DNA of 29,653 bases, taken from a virus. The notes beneath the pieces were generated by a model. It made no database searches and had not been told where the DNA came from. It saw only the letters and a list, made by a program, of their open reading frames with translations. The stretch is taken from positions 10,382 to 40,034 of the IMG/VR virus record IMGVR_UViG_3300030118_002476; one strand, given 5' to 3'. Both the position numbers and the translations under genes were made by a program. This document shows, piece by piece, positions 9,269-17,843 of this stretch (its first letter is position 1; every line of letters starts with the position of its first letter).

Positions 9269-9994
9269 TTACATGTAGCTCTTGACAACCTCGCTGTCTA
9301 CAGCAAACAACTCAACGAATGAGTTGCTATCGTTTGTCAATTTTACTTTTGCAAAATAACCTCTAAGCCCAAAAGACTCTGCTTCTGGGTTTTTTGCTAT
9401 GAAACAAAAGTTTCCTACACCAGGGGTATTTGTACTTGTGCTTGTTGTTATTATGTTGTCTGTTATAGTAGAAATTGCACCTACTATCTTTGTGCTTCCG
9501 TCATTAAAATACAGAACATCCGACTCCGATATTTGGTTTGGTATGTTATCTGTAAATCTGTAACGATTCGCAGTAGGTATTTCTTGTAAATTACCTAATC
9601 CTTGTATAGATAATTCGTTAAAATTTAAAGTGTCTGAACTTAACCTTCTAATGTAAGCATGTTTAAATCCTTCTTTATCAATAAACTTACCTGCAGGCAC
9701 AGTACCACTTTCTAAATCTGTGTTTACTGTTGCCTCCCAGTTAGAGCTATTAGTTTCTAACTTTAAATTTTTAAATATTTTTATATCAGATGGGCCTTCA
9801 TTTACTGCAAACTCTACATAGCAACCATATTTTTGATTGTAGAAGCTTGTCCTTGCCCCATCATCATGTATGTATAGATTACCTCCACTAAAAGTGTAAA
9901 ACCTATTACCTAATCTTGTCATCCAATCAGGCTCATAAGAATGGAATGAAGTCCAGCCGTTATTTAATTCATCAAATGTAATTGTTATTGCCAT
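9269..9994 (-). CDS. Tail nozzle-module protein with GWTSF signature (241 aa)
   Basis: The protein starts with MAITITFDELNNGWTSFHSY, followed by LGNRFYTFSGGNLYIHDD and a long all-beta body. It has no signal peptide or membrane segment. From family knowledge, an FDE...GWTSF module followed by NRFYTF and a tyrosine-rich strand is normally found inside or at the C-terminal end of the large nozzle/stabilisation protein of crAss-like and marine Bacteroidetes phages. Here it is a separate gene whose ATG overlaps the stop of the nozzle gene by one base (TAATG), which suggests translational coupling. The likely role is completing the tail nozzle or its beta-propeller. That it was split from the nozzle protein is inference. 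Confidence 0.85.
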   Translation of the reverse strand: MAITITFDELNNGWTSFHSYEPDWMTRLGNRFYTFSGGNLYIHDDGARTSFYNQKYGCYVEFAVNEGPSDIKIFKNLKLETNSSNWEATVNTDLESGTVPAGKFIDKEGFKHAYIRRLSSDTLNFNELSIQGLGNLQEIPTANRYRFTDNIPNQISESDVLYFNDGSTKIVGAISTITDNIITTSTSTNTPGVGNFCFIAKNPEAESFGLRGYFAKVKLTNDSNSFVELFAVDSEVVKSYM

Positions 9995-12900
9995 TATCCA
10001 TCATCTTTTATGACAGGCCATGTGCTCCCTGCAGGAGTATAACCCATGTCGTTTAACATTTTTGTGACCCAGTACAGATAATAGTATTCCCACTTATCAA
10101 ATCTATCTGTTGTACTGCCTGGTTTGAAAGGAGCTTGATTATTATCTATAGTTCCGCCAGATGCTGTTGTGTCTTCAATATCAAACTCTACTCTTAAAAC
10201 ATTTTGAGAAAATTCAGATGACAAACCGTTTGTTCCTGAATAATTTCCAGTTCCGTTAAAAACAGCTTGTAAAAATGGTTTGAAAGCAGTATTTCCTTCG
10301 ACTTGAAAAAGACCACCCCTATAATAATTAGAGTTACCAGCATTTTTAGTTGATATAAAATCCTTAAACCCTCCTGTGGGTGGATTTCCAGTTCCTATAA
10401 CATCAGCTGTGTAAGTAGACGTTCTAGCTTGAGAATCACTAAAATTTGAGCCATGGTAACCAGAACTTGCTTCATCCTGAAAGACTAACACTATAACATT
10501 TTCTGCATCAGAAGGAAAATTTCCTGCACCTAGCGCTTCTGGTCCTCTTAACGCTTGAAACGTTCTCTCTCTATCGGTAGTTTGGCTCCCTAAATGGTTT
10601 GTATTGCTAACTGTTACATGTGAGTCATACTCTGTAGAGCCGTTGTCTGATGAGCCAGGCGCATATATGTTTTGTATCTCTGCTTTCAAAGAGTTATTAG
10701 CCATTTCATTCAAAGCGAGTCCAGTATCATCCATAGAGCCAGATGAATCAAAATAGAAATATATATAAGTATCAACTGTTAAAGCTAAAGCTTGTGTCGA
10801 AACAGTACCCACTGCTTGACATGCCCCATCTCTAGTAACCTGATAGATAAACGAATCATTAAGGGTTGTACCAGCATTGTGCTGATATGTTATTGTGTTG
10901 TCAGAATTAACTGTTGCTGTTCCTGAAGTAGGAGGTGTTTGAATAGTCAAAGTAAATGGAGAGGGTACTGTGTCGTTTTGTAAGACATCAATAACCACAC
11001 TACCTCCGTTTGTAATTCCTGTTATAGTATCAGGAACTATATTAGGAAGTGCATCTATGTAGTTGTAAACTATATATAAGTTATCTGCAGGTGATGATTC
11101 ATTAAAAGGAAAGGATATTTTATTTACTTCATTATCAGAATCAGATTCGCTTGTGTCTATATCAGGGTATTGTGCTAAAGCTTTTATTTGGTCTACAGTT
11201 AGTCCGCTTGCTGGGCTTATTAAATAGCCTAAACTATTACATATATTAAAATCTCCTGTGTGATAGTTTAATTGTTTTACTGAACGAACAGTTATTTGGT
11301 CTCCATCTGCAGGTACATAAGTGCTTCCCACATCACCAGTAAATGATTGATTTCTTGTAAGACCACTTGCTAAAAACACATCATCTTCAGACCAATGTGC
11401 ATTTGTTCCTACTTGATATTTGTTTTGTATCGTTTGATTCGCCTCATCTCTATCGTTGATAACAATCTGCGTTACTTTTCTTTGTGCTGCTACAGGACAA
11501 CCAAGTGTTATATCACCTGTTGAAGTTGCACCTGAAGTTATTGTTACTGTAGCAGTTGGATGTGTTGAAAGAGCACTTGATGTTACAGGAAAACTAATAG
11601 AGCCTGCATTCGCTACAAATCCACTTGTACTTGGAAATGTTATACCATAATAATCAACTTTTACAGTCCACACCATAGCGCTATTAGATTGAAAGTTATT
11701 CCATGAAACAGTAGCTGTTCCTGGCGTTGTTCCTAACTTATAAACAAAACTGTATGTAGTTCCAGATTCTATTGTTTTTGTAACTATGGAACCGCAATCA
11801 TACACTAAAGCTTCAGCAGGTTTATCATCTGTGTTCATAGATAACACATATTGATGATGTTTTGGGTCAAAACCACCTACATTGTAAGCGTCTTTGTATT
11901 GCCATAAAGTACTTTTAAAGTATGATTTCATTCCGTAGTATGATATTGGTGTAATACCATCATTACCTAGTCTTAAAACAGTTCCCCTGTTCGCATCTGT
12001 AAAATACATTCTACCTGCGTAAAAAGCAAAGCTTTCTGGATTTTCAGAAATACCATACTCTCCAGAAAAAGGAACTTCTTGTCCTAATACAGACTCAATC
12101 TTTGTTAAAGATGCGCTTCCGTCAGCTGAATGTAAAAGTGATTTTCCAAATAAGACTTTTGATACCCTATCTTCTTGAAATATTATTAAATCTTGTTCAC
12201 GAGAAAATATTTTTTGAATACTTCCATATCCTTGGTCTAAATTTTTTCTAATACCTCTTGATGCATTAAACTCATTGAGCGCATTGTAAGAACTCATTTG
12301 ATTTATAGTAGAAGAGTGAATTAATGTAGTTTCTAGTTTTCTTCTTTTATACCCCTCTAATAAAGCTATATTTGGTCTTAAATCTAAATCCAAAAATGGA
12401 GAGTTTCTCTCATCTCTAATCTGAATACTTTCAACGCCATTACCAAAAACAAAACAGTTTCCTGTAGACAGTAAAACTTTTGCATCTTGCGACGATGTTT
12501 GATTTTGTTTATTTCCTAAATGGAATCCACCTGCTATTTCAAAACACTCTTCTGTTTCATAAAAAATTTCTGACTCATTGTCGTCTGGGTCTGTTTCAAA
12601 AACAATAATACCATTTACCAATATCAATGATATTTTAAATTCACCCCAACCTCTTTCTAGTTTTCTTGTGAACTCTGTGCTTTTAACATTAACAGTATGT
12701 CTTATACCATTACCGTTGCTGTTAGACGTGCCCTCTGTTCCAAATTGCAAATGAAACTGATTATCAGGGTCTGCATAATATGTTTGTCCATCTGGCTTTT
12801 CCCATGCTGTTTCAGCTATTAGAAACTTTTCAAAACCAGACATAGTGTCGTCACCCACGTAAGCGTCGCCTGAAACAAATTCTTCATTATAATATCTTCC

Positions 12901-15288
12901 ATCGTCTCCATCAGAGTCTGCTCCTTCCCATCCTTCAAACGCAATTTTAATTCTACTACCTATACCTATAGTAAGGTGGTTATATACTGTGCTACCACCA
13001 GAATCTCCTTTTACTTGCGCCAATCCAAACTCACTATCTACAGGAAGAGTTCGATTTACATGACCTCTACATGAATTGCTTAAACCCCAAGGAACATGGT
13101 CAGAACCATTGTATTCTGCAAAATTATTAGGGTCAAAATCCATTTTAAATCCAACTGGTTTTATCTTCATAAATACACCAGGTATTTCTTTTATAGGATT
13201 GTCAGCTGCATCTCTATTGCCTTCTATCCAACCCTCATCTGCATCGTCTTCACTAAACCTTTTAACCTCTTCATCCATTTTTGTTTTAGTAGCAACCTCT
13301 AAAACCTTAACCTTTACCTCTCTATTTAGATGACCATTGTCATCAGATTTGACTAAAAGATTAGTACCTTCTTCAACCTTACCTATGTTATTACCAGTTA
13401 AAAGAACCCACCTATACAATCCATCTTCGTAAAAAATAGTGCTATAAAGTGTAAAATGAAGTTTTTTAGTCATTTTTATAAAAAACTTATATCTATCTGC
13501 CCAATAAGGAGGTTTGTGTTTTACAGTAAGCTCTGCTTGGTTCAAGTCGATAGAGTTTTCTACTGGTATAAAAATTTCTGGAGATTGATTACCTTCTTTT
13601 ACCACAGAAGGCAATACTGTACTATATCTTCCATGCTCATCTAAGTAAACAAGTCCAAATTCATAAGAACGATTACTTTTTAAAGAAAGCGTGTTAGAGG
13701 ATTCTCTAACTGTAAACACAGAGTCATTTGTAAATTTAAATTGCTCTTCTTTTGTAGAAGTATCGCCATCTGCTGTTGAAGAGTCAGAAGGAGTGTTGTC
13801 TATCGTATAGGTTATCTTTGGCGCTTTGATTGTAATACTTGTCGATGTGCTACTAGCTAAAGTAAAATCCCCATATTGTATGGACACATTGTCTGGTGGA
13901 GGCGTAGTGTTTACTAAAGAAGCAAAGTTGTTTGAGAGTGCAGATAAAAGTTGTTGTAAATCTGCACTGTCATCAAATTCTGCTGCATTTACGTAAGTTT
14001 CTGAAAGCTTGACAGCGTTATCAAGCTCTGCTGTTCCGTTAAAATGCGATGGGTCTGTGGATGTATCTTCATCAGACTCTAAATCTGCTCCAACGTATAA
14101 ATAGTAATCTTTTTCTAATTCAACATTACTTAAATCTAAAGTCATTTCAGTTTTATCACTACTAAAAGTTACAGTTCCTAAACTACCCTCGAATGTGGTA
14201 GACTTTTTTTCTGCAAAATAGTTAGTAGCTATAAACCCAGCATCACTTTCATTTTCTTTCAAGTCGTACTGTGTTGTTATGTTTCCAAAAACAACTCTAT
14301 TTTCAATAAATTCTTGTGCTTTTGCCGTAAGGGGAACATCATCAAATATTCTTGATATTTCGTCATCTGGCAACGCTTTGTATATTTTCTTATTACTAAA
14401 AATTACACTTTTTTCTATATCATCTATAAAACCACTCTCTTCTTTATTTAAAGTTTCAGCTATAAAACAAGTAGGGTTTTGACTCATTTTAAATACAATC
14501 TGTATGTCAGTTACTCTTTTATCTCCAGTATTAAATTTAATTTGATATGAATTAAATATATTAACCATGGCTTTGTTCTCCATAGTTGCGTAATCAAAAT
14601 CAAAATCTCCTGGTGTAAACTGGTAATTAGAAAAAGATGAAATAGCAGAGTATTCACCATCTAAGTATTTATACCTATACGCAAACGCAAAAAAGTTTTC
14701 TTTAACTGAATTTTCAAAAGCTGTCGGTGTATTGAAAGGTGTTACAAGTGGAGCAAATCGTGGAGGTTTTTTATATAAACTTATATCGTCTTCTATAAAG
14801 TTGTTTTCTCCAAAAGTTTTTGCTCTTGTAATATTAACACTTCGTGGTGGGTTTAGTCCGTCTGTAAAAATTAATAACTTCTTACTATCATATGTGTTTA
14901 GAACAATGTTAGCTCCAGTTATTTTGTAGTCTTTATTAAAGTTTAAGACTTGATTTGCTGCGTCTCTAGTATCTCTTAATACAGTTGCTGTAACTGTATT
15001 TTTTGCATCATACTCATATATAAATGAATGTCCTAAAGAGTTTACAACAAACCAATATATTTTTTCATTAGCTTCATCATTGACAGAACCTATTGTAATA
15101 GGGCTGTTTGATGTTTGGTTAAATGTAAGCTGTTTATTTCCTAATGTGTTTTCAATAGCTCCTGCATCTGACCCTTCTGTGTTAAGCACACGTATATTAA
15201 GGGCGTCTGTATATCCGCCTTTTGGAACAAGCCTTTCATCAAGGTCTTTGTTCATTTTACCATTAGAAAAATTGTTATTTATTTTCAT
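9994..15288 (-). CDS. Large tail nozzle/stabilisation protein with vWA and cadherin-like domains (1764 aa)
   Basis: The N-terminus (NGKMNKDLDERLVPKGGY, then LNIRV and EGSDAGAIENTLGN) is the signature I recall for the large stabilisation/nozzle proteins of marine and crAss-like podoviruses, functionally like T7 gp12 or P22 gp10. Beta-propeller-like repeats follow; FAFYAGRMYFTDANRGTVLR (about residues 1090-1110) and GGFDPKHHQYVLSM (1138-1151) are typical of the family. In relatives the GWTSF module comes next. Here residues about 1160-1764 are different: a beta-sandwich region rich in Ser/Thr, a cadherin-like domain (about 1415-1505), and a vWA-like domain from about 1506 with a DSSGS metal-binding motif (1514-1518). 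The likely place is the neck/tail tip, with the extension exposed. It follows the adaptor gene after a 1-bp gap and overlaps the next gene by one base. Confidence 0.88.
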   Translation of the reverse strand: MKINNNFSNGKMNKDLDERLVPKGGYTDALNIRVLNTEGSDAGAIENTLGNKQLTFNQTSNSPITIGSVNDEANEKIYWFVVNSLGHSFIYEYDAKNTVTATVLRDTRDAANQVLNFNKDYKITGANIVLNTYDSKKLLIFTDGLNPPRSVNITRAKTFGENNFIEDDISLYKKPPRFAPLVTPFNTPTAFENSVKENFFAFAYRYKYLDGEYSAISSFSNYQFTPGDFDFDYATMENKAMVNIFNSYQIKFNTGDKRVTDIQIVFKMSQNPTCFIAETLNKEESGFIDDIEKSVIFSNKKIYKALPDDEISRIFDDVPLTAKAQEFIENRVVFGNITTQYDLKENESDAGFIATNYFAEKKSTTFEGSLGTVTFSSDKTEMTLDLSNVELEKDYYLYVGADLESDEDTSTDPSHFNGTAELDNAVKLSETYVNAAEFDDSADLQQLLSALSNNFASLVNTTPPPDNVSIQYGDFTLASSTSTSITIKAPKITYTIDNTPSDSSTADGDTSTKEEQFKFTNDSVFTVRESSNTLSLKSNRSYEFGLVYLDEHGRYSTVLPSVVKEGNQSPEIFIPVENSIDLNQAELTVKHKPPYWADRYKFFIKMTKKLHFTLYSTIFYEDGLYRWVLLTGNNIGKVEEGTNLLVKSDDNGHLNREVKVKVLEVATKTKMDEEVKRFSEDDADEGWIEGNRDAADNPIKEIPGVFMKIKPVGFKMDFDPNNFAEYNGSDHVPWGLSNSCRGHVNRTLPVDSEFGLAQVKGDSGGSTVYNHLTIGIGSRIKIAFEGWEGADSDGDDGRYYNEEFVSGDAYVGDDTMSGFEKFLIAETAWEKPDGQTYYADPDNQFHLQFGTEGTSNSNGNGIRHTVNVKSTEFTRKLERGWGEFKISLILVNGIIVFETDPDDNESEIFYETEECFEIAGGFHLGNKQNQTSSQDAKVLLSTGNCFVFGNGVESIQIRDERNSPFLDLDLRPNIALLEGYKRRKLETTLIHSSTINQMSSYNALNEFNASRGIRKNLDQGYGSIQKIFSREQDLIIFQEDRVSKVLFGKSLLHSADGSASLTKIESVLGQEVPFSGEYGISENPESFAFYAGRMYFTDANRGTVLRLGNDGITPISYYGMKSYFKSTLWQYKDAYNVGGFDPKHHQYVLSMNTDDKPAEALVYDCGSIVTKTIESGTTYSFVYKLGTTPGTATVSWNNFQSNSAMVWTVKVDYYGITFPSTSGFVANAGSISFPVTSSALSTHPTATVTITSGATSTGDITLGCPVAAQRKVTQIVINDRDEANQTIQNKYQVGTNAHWSEDDVFLASGLTRNQSFTGDVGSTYVPADGDQITVRSVKQLNYHTGDFNICNSLGYLISPASGLTVDQIKALAQYPDIDTSESDSDNEVNKISFPFNESSPADNLYIVYNYIDALPNIVPDTITGITNGGSVVIDVLQNDTVPSPFTLTIQTPPTSGTATVNSDNTITYQHNAGTTLNDSFIYQVTRDGACQAVGTVSTQALALTVDTYIYFYFDSSGSMDDTGLALNEMANNSLKAEIQNIYAPGSSDNGSTEYDSHVTVSNTNHLGSQTTDRERTFQALRGPEALGAGNFPSDAENVIVLVFQDEASSGYHGSNFSDSQARTSTYTADVIGTGNPPTGGFKDFISTKNAGNSNYYRGGLFQVEGNTAFKPFLQAVFNGTGNYSGTNGLSSEFSQNVLRVEFDIEDTTASGGTIDNNQAPFKPGSTTDRFDKWEYYYLYWVTKMLNDMGYTPAGSTWPVIKDDG
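9997..10773 (-). other. vWA-like domain with MIDAS motif in the nozzle protein C-terminus
   Basis: Residues 1506-1764 of the nozzle protein begin DTYIYFYFDSSGSMDDTG, a hydrophobic strand ending in DxSxS (D1514, S1516, S1518), the first part of the MIDAS metal site of von Willebrand factor A domains. A TTDRERTF segment about 55 residues later could supply the MIDAS threonine. NVIVLVFQDE (Asp at about 1605) matches the beta-4 strand with the third MIDAS residue. vWA domains bind proteins or other ligands through a divalent metal. A host-surface-binding role is inference. Confidence 0.65.
10774..11046 (-). other. Cadherin-like/Ig-like beta domain in the nozzle protein
   Basis: Residues about 1415-1505 read as one cadherin-like repeat of the type common in bacterial surface adhesins: SVVIDVLQNDT, then LTIQTPPTSGTATVNSDNTI, then DSFIYQVTRDG. 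The VLxNDT and GTATVNxDxTITY pattern is the recognisable part. It sits directly before the vWA-like domain and probably acts as a stalk that holds it away from the tail. Confidence 0.6.
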
Positions 15289-15289
15289 G

Positions 15290-16177
15290 TTACTTTATCC
15301 ACTTATCTCTACCCCTTAAACTCTGCGTAAGCTCTCCTAGCTTTATAGAGTTCAGTCTAATTTTAGTATTTCTCAAAGATGCAGAGGCTTGTTTTTGAGC
15401 TCTCCTAACTATAAATTCTTGAACACCAAATTTAGATTTTAAGACGCAGGATTGCAGATAATCATACATAAAATTTTCGGCAAGCTTGTGTACTTTTATT
15501 TCATTATCGGCAGCAGAATATAATCCATCTGAAACATACTCAATAATTATATTTTTATCTTTTAAATCTGAACTAAACAGAATATAACCCTGATTCTTGT
15601 CTATTAAATAGCTACCATTAGCATTTCCAGAAGCAGTATCTAAACCAAATCTTTTACCAAGAAGGTTTGTATCAGGTTTACTAACATTATCTCCTGTTTG
15701 CTCTTTCCAATTTGTTTCAACTACTGGAGTACCTTGTAATGCTTTGTTATTAGAGTCCATCAACAGATTTTTCTCTACATCATTATCTTGGAGGTATGAT
15801 AAAGTAATTTTTGAGTTATAGTTCTGTGGTATCATGTGAGTCAAACCATCGTCTCCTACATATGATATTTTCACTAAACTAACAAAATCATGAGGTAAGT
15901 GCATTTTAAGTGTTTGAGGAATCTCTGCCTCAAAACCAACTATTTCTCTAAGTGCATCGTAATGAAGTTCTTGTATACCTCTTTTTGCGTGAAAAACAAC
16001 TTCATTTCTATCTACTTTATTTATTACTTTATCGTCTCCAACATACGATATTAAAAAGTTGTTTATAATATCATCTAGCAATAAATATTGATATGTTCCC
16101 CAGTTTTCATAAGCTGGGTTATTACCATTATTCTGGTAGTATTCTCTTTGTGTAATATTTACTCCTACTTTTGGCAT
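15290..16177 (-). CDS. Head-to-tail adaptor/ring protein (295 aa)
   Basis: The N-terminal third contains YLLLDDIINNFLISYVGDDK and VDRNEVVFHAKRGIQELHYD, then LKMHLPHDFVSLVKISYVGDD. The C-terminus is LGELTQSLRGRDKWIK. I recall this arrangement (an acidic helix, a VxRxEVxFxAKRGIQE helix, an LPxDFV strand and a terminal SxRGxxKWIK) from connector proteins next to the nozzle gene in marine and crAss-like phages. By position it should form a ring between portal and nozzle, like T7 gp11 or P22 gp4. It follows the other adaptor gene by 2 bp and precedes the nozzle gene by 1 bp. The motif ISYVGDD occurs twice (residues 43-49 and 104-110). Confidence 0.85.
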   Translation of the reverse strand: MPKVGVNITQREYYQNNGNNPAYENWGTYQYLLLDDIINNFLISYVGDDKVINKVDRNEVVFHAKRGIQELHYDALREIVGFEAEIPQTLKMHLPHDFVSLVKISYVGDDGLTHMIPQNYNSKITLSYLQDNDVEKNLLMDSNNKALQGTPVVETNWKEQTGDNVSKPDTNLLGKRFGLDTASGNANGSYLIDKNQGYILFSSDLKDKNIIIEYVSDGLYSAADNEIKVHKLAENFMYDYLQSCVLKSKFGVQEFIVRRAQKQASASLRNTKIRLNSIKLGELTQSLRGRDKWIK

Positions 16178-16179
16178 AA

Positions 16180-16920
16180 TTATCTAGTTTCTTTTTGAAA
16201 TTGTTGATTCTCTAAATCTTTTGCTGCTTTTGCAATATCTACATCTCTAATACTAAGTCCAGCTAACGAACATATTTTATACACTAATTCTGTTTCATCA
16301 GAAGCTGGTATTTCAAATTGTGTACTAGTGTTTGAGTTGTAAACAGGGTCAGAATTTACGGTATTGTATCCCCAATGAGGGTCAACTGGCTTTCTAATAT
16401 AATTCATAATTAGAGGTGTTTCTGAACCTTGTGGGGTTACATCTGTATATGAAATACTAACTGGTCTGGCAAAAATGTTAACACCTTCTCTTTTATATAC
16501 TGGATATGTAACAGATGGTGGTGTAAGATTGCTGTTCACAATCATATCAAACTTGTGACCTTGCAGTTGTTGCAAAACTTTATTGTTGTAAGTGATATTT
16601 ATCAGCTTATAAAAATCAGATGGCAAAGTAAAATAATCATCATCTGAATCTGCTGCAGTACCAACTATTGTGTAGTTTAATGTTTGTCTTGCAGTAAAAA
16701 TGTCTATTTTATTTTGAATTTGTGCTACAGAATCACCATAACCCAAAGATTTTTTTCTTGAGTTTTGTGCAAGCATAGCATTAGAATAATCAGAGAAATA
16801 ACCCTCAAAGATTTCAAGTTGTGCTTGTTTTGCAAAAAAATCGAACTCTGATGGGGTAATGTATCCTCTATTATCTTTATTAAGTAAAAATAAAACCGTG
16901 TTTCTTACGCTGTTTATCAT
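16180..16920 (-). CDS. Head-to-tail connector protein (246 aa)
   Basis: It begins MINSVRNTVLFLLNKDNRGY, followed by an FFAKQAQLEIFEGYFSDY helix, an LPSDFYKLINITY strand (about residues 98-110), NYIRKPVDPHWGY (about 175-190) and an acidic ASDETELVYKICSLAGLSIR helix near the C-terminus. This helix/beta-barrel/helix pattern, with YIRKPxxPxWGY and a PxDETELVxKI motif, is one I associate with phage connector proteins beside the adaptor and nozzle genes. It is the first gene after the second terminator, with a promoter candidate just upstream, so it probably starts the neck/tail transcription unit. Its exact ring position is not determinable here. Confidence 0.85.
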   Translation of the reverse strand: MINSVRNTVLFLLNKDNRGYITPSEFDFFAKQAQLEIFEGYFSDYSNAMLAQNSRKKSLGYGDSVAQIQNKIDIFTARQTLNYTIVGTAADSDDDYFTLPSDFYKLINITYNNKVLQQLQGHKFDMIVNSNLTPPSVTYPVYKREGVNIFARPVSISYTDVTPQGSETPLIMNYIRKPVDPHWGYNTVNSDPVYNSNTSTQFEIPASDETELVYKICSLAGLSIRDVDIAKAAKDLENQQFQKETR

Positions 16921-16935
16921 AAGATATATTTTCTA

Positions 16936-16943
16936 CAAAAATA
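16936..16943 (-). promoter_or_regulatory. Bacteroidetes-type -7 promoter element TATTTTTG
   Basis: TATTTTTG matches TAnnTTTG and lies 16 bp upstream of the ATG at 16920, only two bases after the T-run of the terminator. It is well placed to restart transcription for the connector, nozzle and ejection genes after termination. No clear -33 TTG at the usual spacing is visible. Confidence 0.45.
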
Positions 16944-16945
16944 CT

Positions 16946-16974
16946 AAAAAAAGAGGTCACATTTCTGCAACCTC
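16946..16974 (-). terminator. Intrinsic terminator after the 259-aa gene
   Basis: On the minus strand GAGGTTGCA-GAAA-TGTGACCTC forms a 9-bp stem (two G-T wobbles) closed by a GAAA tetraloop, followed directly by seven T. It separates the capsid region from the neck/tail genes. Confidence 0.85.
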
Positions 16975-17014
16975 CTTAACCCAATCACGGTAATTCAAAA
17001 TGAATAATTCTACG

Positions 17015-17022
17015 CAAAGATA
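17015..17022 (-). promoter_or_regulatory. Possible -7 promoter element TATCTTTG upstream of the terminator
   Basis: TATCTTTG matches TAnnTTTG and lies between the stop of the 259-residue gene and the terminator hairpin. A transcript starting about 7 bp downstream would meet the hairpin after roughly 35 nt, so it would give either a tiny RNA or an attenuated leader. It may be a chance match. Confidence 0.3.
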
Positions 17023-17040
17023 ATTAAATAATTATATTTA

Positions 17041-17820
17041 CTATAAACTATTAGTTATCTTTTGTAAAACATCAAGTCCTTCGTCTGTTTTAAAGAATAG
17101 TGCTAAAGCTGAATAAACGTTTTCGCCAAAGGGCGCTACGATTACTTTTTTCTTTTTATTATTAGACCAAACAACTGTTCTGTTGTCTGATTTAATATGT
17201 AAAACACCCATTTCTACAGCACGTACCGCTATATTTCTAAGTTTTAAGTTTTCATCATCTACTAAATCCATAAATTCACCTGGGTTTGATTTAGCCCAAA
17301 TAATCATATCTCTTCGTAGTTCAGATGAAGTCATATTAGATACATTTACTCCAGAGCCCTTCATTACGACCCTAGCTATAGCTTCTAATTCATCTATTGG
17401 TAAATCTTTAGCCATGATTTGTGCATCTAGTGCAGATACCATCTCATCTACATCTTCTTTTGCATTTTTTTCTTTATCCAGCTCAAAAAATATTTTATCA
17501 TAGTCTGGATGCATAAATAAAAACTTCTGTAGATTAACATTGTAATCCTCCACTATTAACTTTCCATTTTCAAAAACAATAGGCTCTAATGTAGCTACGC
17601 CATCTTGCTCATCCATAAAAGGTGAGATTTGATTTGTTGCATATCTTAAAGCTCTGTTGATTGAACCATCAAAGTATGTAAGAGGTTTTGATGATGTGTG
17701 TTTGACAGAAATCATGTGTCTGATAGGCATTTTACCGCCTGTTAAAATGAAAACCCTTGTCTTTCTTTGAAGATTAGGAAAAAGAGCTGCATACCCTTTT
17801 TTTGTAGTTTTTGTTGCCAT
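17041..17820 (-). CDS. Conserved phage protein of unknown function next to the capsid gene (259 aa)
   Basis: The N-terminal half is beta-rich: KTRVFILTGGKMPIRHMISV, then PLTYFDGSINRALRYATNQ, then SPFMDEQDGVATLEPIVFEN. A helical region follows (DELEAIARVVMKGSGVNVSN, SSELRRDMIIWAKSNPGEF), and a small domain ends in KVIVAPFGENVYSALALFFK. I recall the RYATNQxSPFxDEQDG motif from conserved marine-phage proteins of unknown function. It lies between the major capsid gene and the connector genes, with hairpin terminators on both sides, so it is expressed by read-through from the capsid gene or from its own start. A head-completion, decoration or neck role is possible, but nothing in the sequence decides it. 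Confidence 0.85.
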   Translation of the reverse strand: MATKTTKKGYAALFPNLQRKTRVFILTGGKMPIRHMISVKHTSSKPLTYFDGSINRALRYATNQISPFMDEQDGVATLEPIVFENGKLIVEDYNVNLQKFLFMHPDYDKIFFELDKEKNAKEDVDEMVSALDAQIMAKDLPIDELEAIARVVMKGSGVNVSNMTSSELRRDMIIWAKSNPGEFMDLVDDENLKLRNIAVRAVEMGVLHIKSDNRTVVWSNNKKKKVIVAPFGENVYSALALFFKTDEGLDVLQKITNSL

Positions 17821-17843
17821 TATATTATATTTTAATTTAATTT

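Noticed and set aside
15848-16051. ISYVGDD repeated in the 295-residue adaptor protein (residues 43-49 and 104-110)
   Set aside because: The flanking residues do not extend the similarity, so a real internal duplication is not supported.
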